From assembly GCA_030549175.1 (NCBI GenBank), contig JAUKUA010000001.1, positions 4,526,001-4,590,000 of the forward strand: DNA of 64,000 nucleotides. Reading direction: 5' to 3'. Positions within the stretch are counted from its first letter, which is position 1, and each line of letters opens with the position of its first letter. The translations under genes and the position numbers were made by a program. Shown here one piece after another: positions 1 through 9,959 of the stretch. The DNA is from Lasiosphaeris hirsuta (Eukaryota > Ascomycota > Sordariomycetes > Sordariales > Lasiosphaeriaceae). The notes under the pieces were generated by a model, which was not told where the DNA came from, made no database searches, and saw only the letters and a program-made list of their open reading frames with translations.

Positions 1-147
1 CCGTTTAGTAGCCTTCAACTCGTTAGTACGCTTATGATTCTATACCGTAATAGCGACGTTAATTAGTGTGTATAGAAGTGTCACGCCTGTTCTAACCCAG
101 CTTGTAATAATATCATAATCGACATAGTTAGGATAATACAAGATCTA

Positions 148-187
148 GAAGGCACGGACCAGCAATGCAACCGACTAACAATGCAAC
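148..187 (+). repeat. Left terminal inverted repeat of the pogo element
   Basis: Starts GAAGGCAC directly after the TA at 146-147. It contains two direct copies of a block GACTAACAATGCAAC (the first mutated at two positions), so the terminal repeat is itself a tandem duplication, a plausible pair of transposase binding sites. Confidence 0.85.
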
Positions 188-429
188 ATCGCAATTTGCG
201 ACGCGACGCGACAACCACCTCATTTCAATCCGGGCCCATTCCTTCATTTTTGCAGCAAACAACATCAAATTTGCCATGGCTACTATGTAAGAGTAGAAGA
301 TTCGGTCGGCAATTGAAGAATTCAACAATGGCGCGGACCAGCACGTTACTACGGAGTATCACGGAATCTACCCGTCCACGCTTAGCCGGCGACTCCGTGG
401 CACTACCTCCAAGAGAGAGAGTAAGATAA

Positions 430-2430
430 TAACCATGAAGCTCTCGCTTACTCAGGAGAGCTTTTTAGTCGACTAGTACCTCGATTTAAAAGCCACTAGG
501 CACGCCCTTAGCAAAGTAGAGATCACTAGAATGGCCTAAGAAACTTTCACATAGGCCGGCGACGTAACCCGTATCGGCGGCCGATAGGCAGACCGCTTTC
601 TTTTACGCTACCAACGAGTCAAGACGAAAAGAAATATACTGTTGGAAAGAAAAAGAGTCAAAGGATCGACGAAGGCTAAATACAAGGATTTCTTTACTCG
701 CCTAGGCAAGTAAATCAAGGCTAGAAACATCGTCCCATGTAATATTACTAATATGGATGAGCACGGCATGTAAGAGACCGAAACTTAGGCCGGAACTGTT
801 ATAGGCTCCTCCCTAACTAATTACGTAGTAGTTACGGCTTCAGACTTTACCAATTAGGTCTCTATTATTAAGGTAGTTACCGTTGATTACTAGAGACTTA
901 CTTCCGTTATTATCTTTACGGGGGCAACTCTCTAAGGCTAATGGTACCCCCCCGTTAGGTTAAGGATTATGAGAATATTCGTGATTAAAAGTACGACTAC
1001 TCTCTCATAAGCTAGAGTAATAGCTTTATAACGATGAAATAGTTAAAGGACATCTATTTACTAGAAACAAAGTCCTTACGGCTGTTACAACCTGTGCACT
1101 AAGATATGAACTATCCAGTGTTGAATGACAGATCGCTAGGCAGAACGCCTAAAGAAGTGAAGAGGATTGATCCAGGGGAAGGCAAGGCTCTCAGACGGGT
1201 GTTCACACTCTGTCAAACAGATTACTATCACCAGAGTTTCAAGGAGTAAACTTTGGGATACAACAGAATGTAATTGCTTGCGTGAGGAACAGGAATCCTC
1301 ACGCTCCAAGGTGCCTAACACGTTGGCTATTTTTATCTATCTAGGGGGTAGTAATACTAAGTAGATTGTATCCTTCGTTCTGTTTACTCTGCTGCCCTGT
1401 GTGGGAGTGCTAGGGGTGTAGGAGTATCTTTCTCTGATCGCTCTGTTGCTCTGTGACAGAGTGTGGAGATCGCGGGGACGTTACTGTGTGATTGGTTGTT
1501 TCGTCGCCCAATCATGTGTTCCATGTCACATGACTTTTTGGCACAAAGTGGGATGTGACATCGGCCTAACGATTAGTAACTACATATTTTAGACAAGTAC
1601 TCTATCCACGATACCAAGGAATTTATATACCATTACCGTGTCAACTACGTTTTCGTTCTATATCTTCCTTCTCACGGCTCCTACAAGTCATAACCTCTTA
1701 ATAAGAGTATTTTCTTACCTCTTAAGACTTATTTCAGATAAAACACCAAGGCATTAACCTACTATATAACATCGTTGCCAGCTAACAAACAAAGGTTCCT
1801 TCTTTACTACAGAGATACCATATAACATACCTATACTATAGCCAATATACACAGTAACTTTAAGAAGACTAGAATATAACCGTTCAACCCGTCAGTTATA
1901 CTCGATGACCCCGAGGTATTAATTAGGGATGTCCCCCTCTCACAGGTACGGACCCCTACCCCCCCTATCACTACTACGGTCGGCCTATCGCTTCTAAACA
2001 CCCCTAAGAAAGCCAACGATGTTCGTGAGATCGTCGAGAACCTCCGTGGGCACTTTTCTCCAGGCCATAGAACTCTCAGGGTACTGTATCATAAGATGGA
2101 GAAGGTACTGGATATAGCTGTAACGGAGAGGGCAGCTTTGATAGCCGATAACAACCGCCTAAAAGAGGATCTTCACGTATTTTAGCCCCATAGTAAAAGA
2201 AAGGTACGAGTGCCAGCCAACGATAGATTCGTTATAATAGAGGACATCATTGAGGCCGATGAGGCCAGTCATCAGCTCCCCAAGCGCCGGAGGGGGGTAC
2301 GGAGGCAGGATGTGGAACCAGTGGTTGAAGAGACGTAGGAAATGATTATCCACGGGCTAGATCGGCTTCGCCAGGCTTAGGAGATGTAGGCTGCACTTTT
2401 TTGTATACAAATGGGTAGGGAGATGGATGT
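430..2430 (+). pseudogene. Pogo/Fot transposase remnant
   Basis: The frame from 438 reads a CENP-B-type helix-turn-helix region (TQESFLVD, then RMA-stop-ETFT) and continues in the same frame into NMDEHGM at 750-770, which holds the first Asp of the DDE catalytic domain, followed by AGTVIGSS and IIFTGATL. After a change of frame, 1853-2430 reads FKKTRI-stop-PFNPS, the conserved FKKTGIWPFNP block of fungal pogo transposases, then TPKKA and the basic C-terminal block SKRKVRVPANDRF. Stops at 771, 786, 849 and in the C-terminal part are TAA/TAG at expected Gln or Trp codons. The family call rests on these motifs recalled from the family; no alignment was run. Confidence 0.82.
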
Positions 2431-2470
2431 TATGGTCATGATTACGGTGGGGGGTGCCCCTACAGATCCC

Positions 2471-2510
2471 GTTGCATTGTTAGTCGGTTGCATTGTTAGT
2501 CTGTGCCTTC
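2471..2510 (-). repeat. Right terminal inverted repeat of the pogo element
   Basis: Reverse complement of 148-187 with three transition differences. It ends GTGCCTTC and is followed by the TA at 2511-2512. It keeps both internal 15-base blocks intact, so the right end is less mutated than the left. Confidence 0.85.
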
Positions 2511-3123
2511 TACGGGACCGTAACTACTTATAACATAGTTATAGTAGTAGTCGTAATATCTAGTGGAACGGGTAATATAATGTTAACGTGTCAAGTTAGT
2601 ATCGGGTCGGTGTCAGGTCATTATCTTAGTGAAATTCCTAAAGGCTTAATTGTTAGTGTACGTATGATATGTCTACGGGAAACCCTTTAAAAACGCCCGT
2701 GTAAACCTACGGGAATTAGCTAATTTTTATAGCTAGTCTGACGCTCCTTGGGAAGTAATGTTGTTACTACCCCTTCGTTATATCTCTCTTCAATTTAGAA
2801 AGCTAGGTAAGGTAAGAATTAGAGTTAATATTCCATAAGAAAAGAGTAAAATAAAATTCCCACATTAGTATATTAGCCTATTAGTAGGCCGACTTGGCAT
2901 GACAACGGCGATCGTTCAAAGGGAATTAAGGCCTATATCAAGTTAGTTTTTACCATCTTATAATATTATTGATGTTAAGATAATATACGCTCAGTGCCTA
3001 TGTATACTAGCAAGATTTACTACGTAACTTTAATATCGTAGTAATTAACTATATTTTACTAACTAGGTCTTTAACAGTTACTAACTCTATTTAGATTATA
3101 AATGTGACGAAGTATGGGCTCAG

Positions 3124-3225
3124 ACCACGGGCATTCACTGGCCACGGGCATTCACTGACTACGGGCATTCACTGACTACGGGCATTCACTGACCACGGGC
3201 ATTCACTGACCACGGGCATTCACTG
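3124..3225. repeat. Six-copy 17-bp tandem repeat
   Basis: Six head-to-tail copies of ACCACGGGCATTCACTG, 102 bp in all. Copies differ only at the first three bases (ACC, GCC, ACT); the remaining 14 bases are identical. The low divergence contrasts with the heavily mutated DNA around it. Confidence 0.95.
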
Positions 3226-3594
3226 ACCAGAGTGGCCCGGCTACGCTAGCACATGGCTACTTATTTCTTCGCCCTACGCCTTCGTCAAACCCTCTCCTCT
3301 TTTCTTCTTCTCCTTAGCTTTAGATCTTCTAATACAGGCATGATCGTTACAGCTTTGACTCCCCAATCGTGCTCCCACCTGACAATAAATCTATGTAACG
3401 AAGTCTGTTTACATCAGTAAGTACCCTGAGAGCCCGATGCCGGGGAGGATTTGGGCCATGGGGAACAGGAATTTACGGCGACGTACCTAGACCGTTAGGG
3501 TCAGTGAGATAGCGTCGTCGGATAGTGTCGCATAACTGCGGCGGGTGTGGCACAACGCTCTGGCGCAGCTACAGCTGTGGCTACGGGCGCTAGC

Positions 3595-3750
3595 TGTTAC
3601 AGAGGAGCTCACGCTCCTCTACAAGAAGCTTAGCGCCTTGGCAGAGCACCCTTTCTTTTGTATATATTCGGCGCTCACGCGCCTTGCTCTCTTAGCTAGA
3701 GTATAGACTCAATTCAATCTTCTTTCTCTCCATTGCTCAGCTCTAGAAGT
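3595..3750 (+). repeat. Possible solo LTR fragment
   Basis: Begins TGTTAC, has a short GAGGAGC/GCTCCTC inverted repeat, a TATATATTCGG promoter-like box near 3660 and a pyrimidine-rich tail, an arrangement seen in fungal gypsy LTRs. No second copy, primer-binding site or target duplication was found, so this is only a suggestion. Confidence 0.2.
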
Positions 3751-4528
3751 GTCAGAGATGGAGCGAAAGATCGACGATGGTTATGAATGAGGACTAGGCA
3801 CTGGAGGTAGTGAGTGAGAGAGTGTAGATGATATCCTGTGGGCCAGTGAGGCCTTACGTCTCTTAGTTTGTTCCCGGGGTCCAAGGTTATGTTTTATGGA
3901 GGATACTAGGAAATGAAAGTCATAGACACATGTTTTTATGAGTCGACAGTTGGAAGGGAAAGCCGGTAGGCGTTCTGGCTGTGGCTCGAGACAGGGGCTC
4001 AGATATTACGTTCTCGACGGCCCGGGTCTACGAGGTCAATTACAAGATCTACTATCGACAGCCCAGGAGACGATGTAGGTGAAATTAGTGGTATGTCTCA
4101 AGCGACAGCTACTTATTTACTTACGTTGCCCTAGACTCTAATGAACAAAAGATGATAAAAAAGGGGGTATGGGGTCTTCCTGGTTGGGGTTGGGGTTAAT
4201 GCAAAGTCAAAAGAAAGCCAAAAACGGTGGTACTTGGCGGTGGACTGGTGTCCCAAAACGAGGTCCGGGAATAGATCCTAATAACGTATATATATACCCC
4301 TATTTTAGATTACGGCAACTATAGCCGAGACAAAACATCGCTTCCCTACACTCACCTCGGCTTAGGGAGGCGCTCGCTGTGCCCCACCCCCTGCTCGGGC
4401 TCTGTGACTAATATAGGATATTATATGGGTAGGAAACCGAGGCAGCTAAGACACAGCATAAATGATACTCGATATCAACGTCGAGTTAAGTAAGGTATAA
4501 GACGAGTCACACAGCATATGTAAAGGAA

Positions 4529-7024
4529 CTACACCGGCTGCGGGAAGAGATCTAATACCTTCTCCCGGCCAGTCAACTCGAAGCCCAGCTCACTCACCCC
4601 CGGCACATCTAGGACCAGCGAATACTTGCCCGGATATAGCACCGCATTCCCCGCTGCATCCACCCTCGCCAGTGCACCAACGTTGAGTCTCAACTCGGCC
4701 GTGGCTGTCCCCCCGGGCTTGATACCCCTCAATCTCGCATAGGCTACCAGCGTTTTGATCGGGTACGGTTTCGGGCCGTACTCGCCCTGGGCAAACACAA
4801 GGGCGACGTAATCCGACGTGGCGTTCCCTGTGTTCACAACCCGCACGAGCACAGACGGGAAGGGGCATAGGTCCAGATGCGCCTCGACGCATTCCTCGAG
4901 CAGCGCCCCAATTTCATATGTCGACGACGGCACGGCCGAAAGACTGGCGTCGAACCGCGTATAGTGCAATCCATATCCAAACGGCAGCACAGCGTCGCCG
5001 TACCACCGGTACGTCCGCCCAGGACTACCCGCCGCCGTCGGTCGCAGTGCCATCTCGGTGAGGGGCACCTGCTCGACGTACGCGGCGGGGTACTGCGTTA
5101 CAGGGAGGCGGCCGGCGGGGGCAGTGTTGCCAACGATGGCGTCGAGGACGGCGGTGCCACCTGACTGGCCTGGGTATCCGGCCCAGAGGATGGCCGAGAT
5201 GTTCTTATTCTGGAGCAGCGGGGTGTCGTCGACTTGGTCGCCGAGCTGGACGACGACGACGGGCTTCCCGAGCGTGGCGAGGCGCTCGAGCAGTGTTAGC
5301 TGCGCGGCAGGCCAGGCGATGGCTTCGCGGTCTTTGTCCTCGCCGGCGATGCTGACGTCGGTCCCGCCAAAGTAGAGGATCACGTCGGCTTTGGCGGCTG
5401 CCGCGAGAGCGGGTGCCGCCCAGGTGGCGTTGGGGGTGTTGCCTTGGGCGACGGGACCCAAGGCCGAGTAGAAGGTTAGGTTGAGTTGCTGGGCGGCGAA
5501 GACGGGGTGCCGGAGGTATGGGGGGATGCCGCTGTAGCCGCCAAGCATCTGTCGTCCTTGACCCGCCCAGCTGCCAATGAGGGCTACGCTCTTCCCCTGA
5601 AGATTCAGGGGTAGAGTCCCGTCATTTTTTAAGAGTACCAGCCCGTCTGCAGCCGACTGCAGAGCGAGGGCTTGGGCTTCAGGGGTATTGACTGCGGACC
5701 ATCCGATGGAGCGGTATGGGCTGGAACTGGCTGGATCAAAGTATCCGGCCCGGATCAATCCCTCGTAGAGACGCTTGAGCGCCAGGTCAATCGTCGCCTC
5801 GGGAAGCAGAGTCTGGTTGAAGGCTCCAACAACATCGGTAAAAGGGGGATAGCCCGGAACTTCGCAGACTGTATCGGTTCCGGCGATGAGGGCGTCGGCT
5901 GCTGCTTGTGCCGGGGTTGAACTGAAATTGTGAAGTCCGGGGAGGAAGTCCTGGTGAGAAGTCAGCCTCAACGCCGTATACAGGACGTAAACACCATGCC
6001 GAATACACACCTGAATCGCATTGCAGTCGCTGGTAATGTAGTTGTTGTGCTCGGTCCAGTTCCAGTGCTTGCGAAGGATGTCGGTCATGAGATATGTGCT
6101 TGCGCATGCCGGGGTGCCGTTGAGAGAATTGTACGAACACATGAAAGAGCCGACCTTGGAGTCGCGGGCGCATTGCTGAAAAGGTGCTAGGTAGTACTCG
6201 GACAAGTCCTGCGACGAGACAATGGCATTGAACCGGTACCGGGTGATCCCCTTCCATCTCTCGAGGTCGTAGGCGGCGTAGTGTTTGCAAGTTGCAATCA
6301 CCTTTCTAATGGGGCCAGTGCCCTCTAGGCCCGCTACTATCGCCTTGGTATACCCCTTTATGCGAAGTGGATCCTCGCCAGGCGTCTAGATGAACATTCC
6401 AGCATTTTAGCTCAACATCTCAACCCAACGGCAATCCCAGCGGTCCTTACCTCGTGCCCTCGTCCCCATCTTGGGTCCTTGTAAGGATTGATGTTTGGCG
6501 TCCAGTAGTCCAAGCCAGCCAATCCCACGTTGATGAATGCCCTAGCTTCGGTACTGATGACATTCCCAATCTTGAATATCAAGTCGTCGTCAAATGCGGC
6601 AGCCATGGTGATGGTATTCGCAAATGATGTCGCATACGAAAAGGGGCTGCCAGTCCAGTTGAAGGCAACCCCGGGCGACGCGGCCACGCCGTGCAACGCT
6701 TCGTTCCACCATGCGTACGGCGGCAGGCCAATTCTTTGAGCGCCAAGACTATTGCTGCACCATCTCTGTGAGTTCTGTACCGACAAGGTTCTCTCGGGTT
6801 GTGTGAGCGGCATACTCAACAAGATTGGCCAGTTTCTCAGCCAAGTTCAAGGCTTTGACCAGCGCCGCGGCGCGATCCGACGGCGAAGCTTTCACATCGC
6901 ACACTGTATTGTTTGCCAGAGACCCATTGACGCAATCGGGGAACTGGAAGCCGCTCACACCGTCGGCAATGAGTGAGCTCGTCGCCACGAGAATAAGCGG
7001 CAGCGCGTGCCTGACTGTCTTCAT
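4529..7024 (-). CDS. GH3 xylan 1,4-beta-xylosidase, secreted
   Basis: Predicted to release xylose from xylo-oligosaccharides outside the cell. Four exons: 7024-6816, 6748-6451, 6385-6011 and 5950-4529, giving 767 residues, usual for fungal GH3 beta-xylosidases. The introns are GTATGC...TAG (67 bp), GTAAGG...TAG (65 bp) and an in-frame GTGTGT...CAG (60 bp). Residues 1-25 form a signal peptide. Splicing restores the family blocks: LPPYAWWNEALHGVA, DPRWGRGHETPGEDP, TCKHYAAYD and ITSDCNAIQ, whose Asp is the expected nucleophile. A Glu in AGEDKDRE is the likely acid/base. The C-terminal third carries the fibronectin-III-like domain usual in the family. WWNEALHGVA favours xylosidase over glucosidase. 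The gene directly borders the repeat flank yet shows no stops, so it looks intact. Confidence 0.9.
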
Positions 7025-7114
7025 CGTAGCATCGCCTGGTGGTTTCGGGATGAGAGAGCCAGGGACTTTGGATTGTTTTTCTCTCTTGGTTCCCCAACGC
7101 CTTTAAGTGACCAA

Positions 7115-7126
7115 TGTAATAATATA
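7115..7126 (-). promoter_or_regulatory. TATA-like element of the GH3 gene
   Basis: On the minus strand an ATATATTATT stretch lies about 95 bases upstream of the start codon at 7024, with an ATTGG (inverted CCAAT) just downstream of it. Position and composition fit a core promoter; function is inferred. Confidence 0.35.
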
Positions 7127-7606
7127 TCCTGACCGCCGTTCAACCGTGTATGGCATATACAGCCTCGGATATACCCGCACGGCATTCGGCCGTCATATCA
7201 GTACTGGCACCTCATATGCAGGTCCCGCGAGGAACGGTTAAACAACAAGTCGACGCTCAATTACATGCCTGCGCCCCTGGGTTGATATTAGCGCCCTTGG
7301 GCTGATAAACCCTATTGGCACGGCAGTTCTGCGGCTGTGGCTTGCTGCAGTTTCGGTGCGGAGAATTTGGAGGTGTTGGTGTTGATGGCGGGGAAGCCGC
7401 CCCCAAGCGGGATAGATGTGAGTTCTTTGAATAAATTGGGGGAACTCGGTCAAGAAATCGACATGGACATCAAACATCCATGAGAATTAGTGGTGATGGA
7501 TGGCATATCGTGGACCACGCCTGTTTATTTTCCTGCCGATGGCACAAAAGGAAATCTGAGAATGATTATAAGATAATATCGCTCTCAAGGTAGTTACTCG
7601 TGCTTC

Positions 7607-7638
<32 letters not shown>

Positions 7639-7668
7639 GAGAGAAGATGAAAAAAAAAAAAAGGTAGT
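7127..7668. other. Intergenic region with A29 and A13 tracts
   Basis: Separates the 5' end of the GH3 gene from the 3' end of the RRM gene. It holds an A29 run at 7607-7635 and an A13 run at 7650-7662, i.e. T runs just past the stop of the minus-strand RRM gene. No gene is seen. Confidence 0.7.
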
Positions 7669-8701
7669 TCACTGGGTGGCCGGGTCTGGCCCTCTCCGCC
7701 AGCTGCTCGCTGCCATAATGACTCGCTGGCGACCATCGCGCTCCTCGCGCACCCCGCGCTCGTCACGCCCCTCGGCCGGGTCGTTCCGCGTCCTGCCTGC
7801 GGGGGAAGATGCCTGATAGCTTCCGCGGGTGGAACGCTGAGGCGGCGGCCTCACAAAGTCGTTGGCTGGTGGGCCGTCTTCCGAATCCCTCGTGGGCATC
7901 TTGCCCTTGGCTAGGGAAACACGCAGGAAGCCGCCCGAATACGGCTTGCCGCTGGTGGCCTTCATGGCCTTCTCGGCGTCTTCCTCGGACGCAAAGTCGA
8001 TAAAGCAGTAGTGGTGGTTGTTGCCCGGCTTCTCCCTAGTCGATGGATGCGGTGTGATGCGCTTGCCAATGGCCACACTGCCCGGGCTGTCAGAGTGTGA
8101 CCACGTTCTCGGCACGGGAGGGAGTCACTCACATGTTGGTTCCGGCAAACAGCTCGCGGAGTTCCTGGTCGTTCTGCCCCTGGTCGGCCATGGGGCCGAG
8201 GCCGCCGACATACAACCTCCGACCTTCAGGGAGGGCCCTCATCTCGCCCAGATGGTGAAGGGCACCATATGGCCCCTGCTCGTTGGGCTTGGCGGCGCGT
8301 TTCTCGCCGTTCCAGTCACCCCAGCGCTGGAAGGTACTGCTGCTGCTGCTACTGCTGGAGGTGCGCTCTGTGCCCTCGGGCCGGCGGATAGAATCGCGCG
8401 ACGACGACTTAGGGTGGCAAGGGCCGACCTTGACTATGCGGTTATAGATGGCCGCACCGTCAAGGGCGGTCAGAGCGCGCTCGGCATCCTCGCGAGCATT
8501 GAACTCAACGAAGCAGTAGCCCGGGTTGCGGCCGCTGATAGGGTCGACGGAAATGTGAATCCTCTCATAGTGGCCGAGGTCGAGCTCCTTGAGCAGGGCC
8601 TCAATGTCGGCGGGCATCACCGAGTAAAGCAAGTTGCCAAGATAGATGCGCCGACCCTCTGTCAGGGCCTCGGATTGTTGCGGCTGAATAACGGACTCCA
8701 T
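7669..8701 (-). CDS. Two-RRM RNA-binding protein
   Basis: A predicted RNA-binding protein with two RNA recognition motifs. Exons 8701-8133 and 8086-7669 (intron 46 bp, GTGAGT...CAG) give 328 residues. RRM1 (about 18-95) has RNP2 IYLGNL and RNP1 NPGYCFVEF. RRM2 (about 165-250) has RNP2 LYVGGL and, after the splice, RNP1 HHYCFIDF. The linker holds a run of serines and the tail is Arg/Gly/Asp-rich and probably disordered. The intron interrupts RRM2; splicing rejoins AGTN to IPGSVAIGKR in frame. The target RNA cannot be told from sequence. No signal or membrane segment is seen, so a nuclear or cytoplasmic role is likely. Confidence 0.85.
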
Positions 8702-9959
8702 GTTTTTCTATGGTGTGTGTGTGCTGATGGGTTGAAGTCGATTGGACGGGACACAGTGTAGATCAATCAATTTCTGAGAAAGACAGAGAGTCGCAGTCGG
8801 AAAATTCTTCTGCAGCCCCTGCTGTTTCAGGAAATAATTACCCCACGCAAAAAAACAGCGCTGTCAGGCAGGGCGCCCAAAAGGTGGACCTGGATCTAAC
8901 TTCCCTTGAACGGACCCACTTATATTATTGGGAAATAGGAGTGGCAGGACCTGATTTGGTCTAGGGTTTTGGCAGCTGTCATGGCCTGCTCTGGGTCTCC
9001 CTTCGCCCATTTATCTTGCTTTATCTTTCTCCTTCTCCCTTGTTCGCCACTTCTCCTTCCGGCTGCAAGCGTCGCCTCGTTCGTAGATCCTTCGGCTGTT
9101 GATACTCGCACCCGTATATACCGTTTGTGATCTCGGAGAAATTTTATGGTTAACGATAATTCCCGCAACCCCCGGAGTACTCAGCTGCGCGTGCTCGCAA
9201 GGGCTCTCGTGCCCAGTCTGACGTTGAAATTATTCCTGATGCGGAGGGAAACATGGTGACCCGCCAGGTCGCCACCGAGCGTAATCGCTTCGCTGCTTTC
9301 GCTTAGGAGCTCATCAAGGAGAGAGAGTCAAGTAATGGCCTTTTCAGGGGTTTCTAGGCGGTTTACTTCGATAGAGAGCAAGGCTCTCCAATGGTTTTCC
9401 CCTTACTCTTGATACCCCGGCATGGAGTTACAGGGTGGGTTGAGGCTATCATAGATACTAGCTCAATTGGACTGCGATCCATCATTGGCCCGAAGCGCCT
9501 CCTTGTCTACTACTTACTACCTTTCTAACCCTTGCCTCAGAGTACTCTCTCAAGTGCAAAATGATTTGTGTACTTGACCTAACAGAAAGAAGCCTGGTCT
9601 TTTGAAGTTTGGAAACCTTGGGATTTGACTGGCAGAGGAAGAAGGCTGACCAGTTTTTGGTTTACAATCCGAATGCCAGACTTACGATTGGCCGAGTGCC
9701 GATTGTCCAAGTTCCCCTGCTTCCTAAACTCATATCATCCAGCCTTACCTCGCAGTCCCTCTTGAGTTGAGGCCTTGCTTTTTCGAGGTGAGGCAATGCA
9801 AAATGAATGGAAAGGGCTTTGAAGTTATTTTCAAAAAAAAAAAAAAAAAAAAAAAATACATCTTGTCAAGACAAAAGATATTTGTCTTGAGCGGATTTCC
9901 TCGAAGCCTTCCAAAATTTCACGGTAGACCCTATTACATGGCTGGGCTCCCGACCCCAG
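8702..9959. other. Intergenic region with a retroelement-like relic
   Basis: Region 9150-9340 reads on the + strand as coding-like sequence (AQSDVEIIPDAEGN, then VATERNRFAAFA-stop-ELIKERES), broken by a TAG and by frame changes; it resembles a mobile-element ORF but I cannot name the family. An A25 run lies at 9833-9857, followed by a perfect inverted repeat at 9867-9891 (10-bp arms TCAAGACAAA, 5-base loop). No intact gene is seen. Confidence 0.45.

Larger units (their letters stand above)
148..2510 (+). mobile_element. RIP-degraded pogo/Fot-type DNA transposon
   Basis: A full-length dead Tc1/mariner-superfamily element of the fungal pogo class. It is bounded by 40-bp terminal inverted repeats (148-187 and 2471-2510, 37 of 40 matching, all three differences transitions) and flanked by TA dinucleotides at 146-147 and 2511-2512, the target duplication expected for this superfamily. 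The inside reads on the + strand as a transposase broken by many stops and at least one frameshift. The stops are mostly TAG/TAA where Gln (CAG/CAA) or Trp is expected, as RIP produces. The internal length of 2,363 bp fits a pogo element. It cannot make transposase. Confidence 0.88.
2513..4528. other. AT-rich, gene-free repeat-derived flank
   Basis: No supportable gene. The sequence is rich in TA and poor in long open frames, like the RIP-mutated element to its left, so it is probably older transposon debris. It contains the 17-bp tandem repeat at 3124-3225 and a possible LTR fragment near 3595-3750. The composition changes sharply at the 3' end of the GH3 gene near 4529. Confidence 0.6.

Noticed and set aside
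4180..4200. Telomere-like TTGGGG repeats near 4180
   Set aside because: Only two imperfect units, not the TTAGGG of filamentous fungi, so not evidence for a chromosome end.
8018..8761. A 247-codon plus-strand frame
   Set aside because: Antisense of the RRM gene, crossing its intron and start; no motif.
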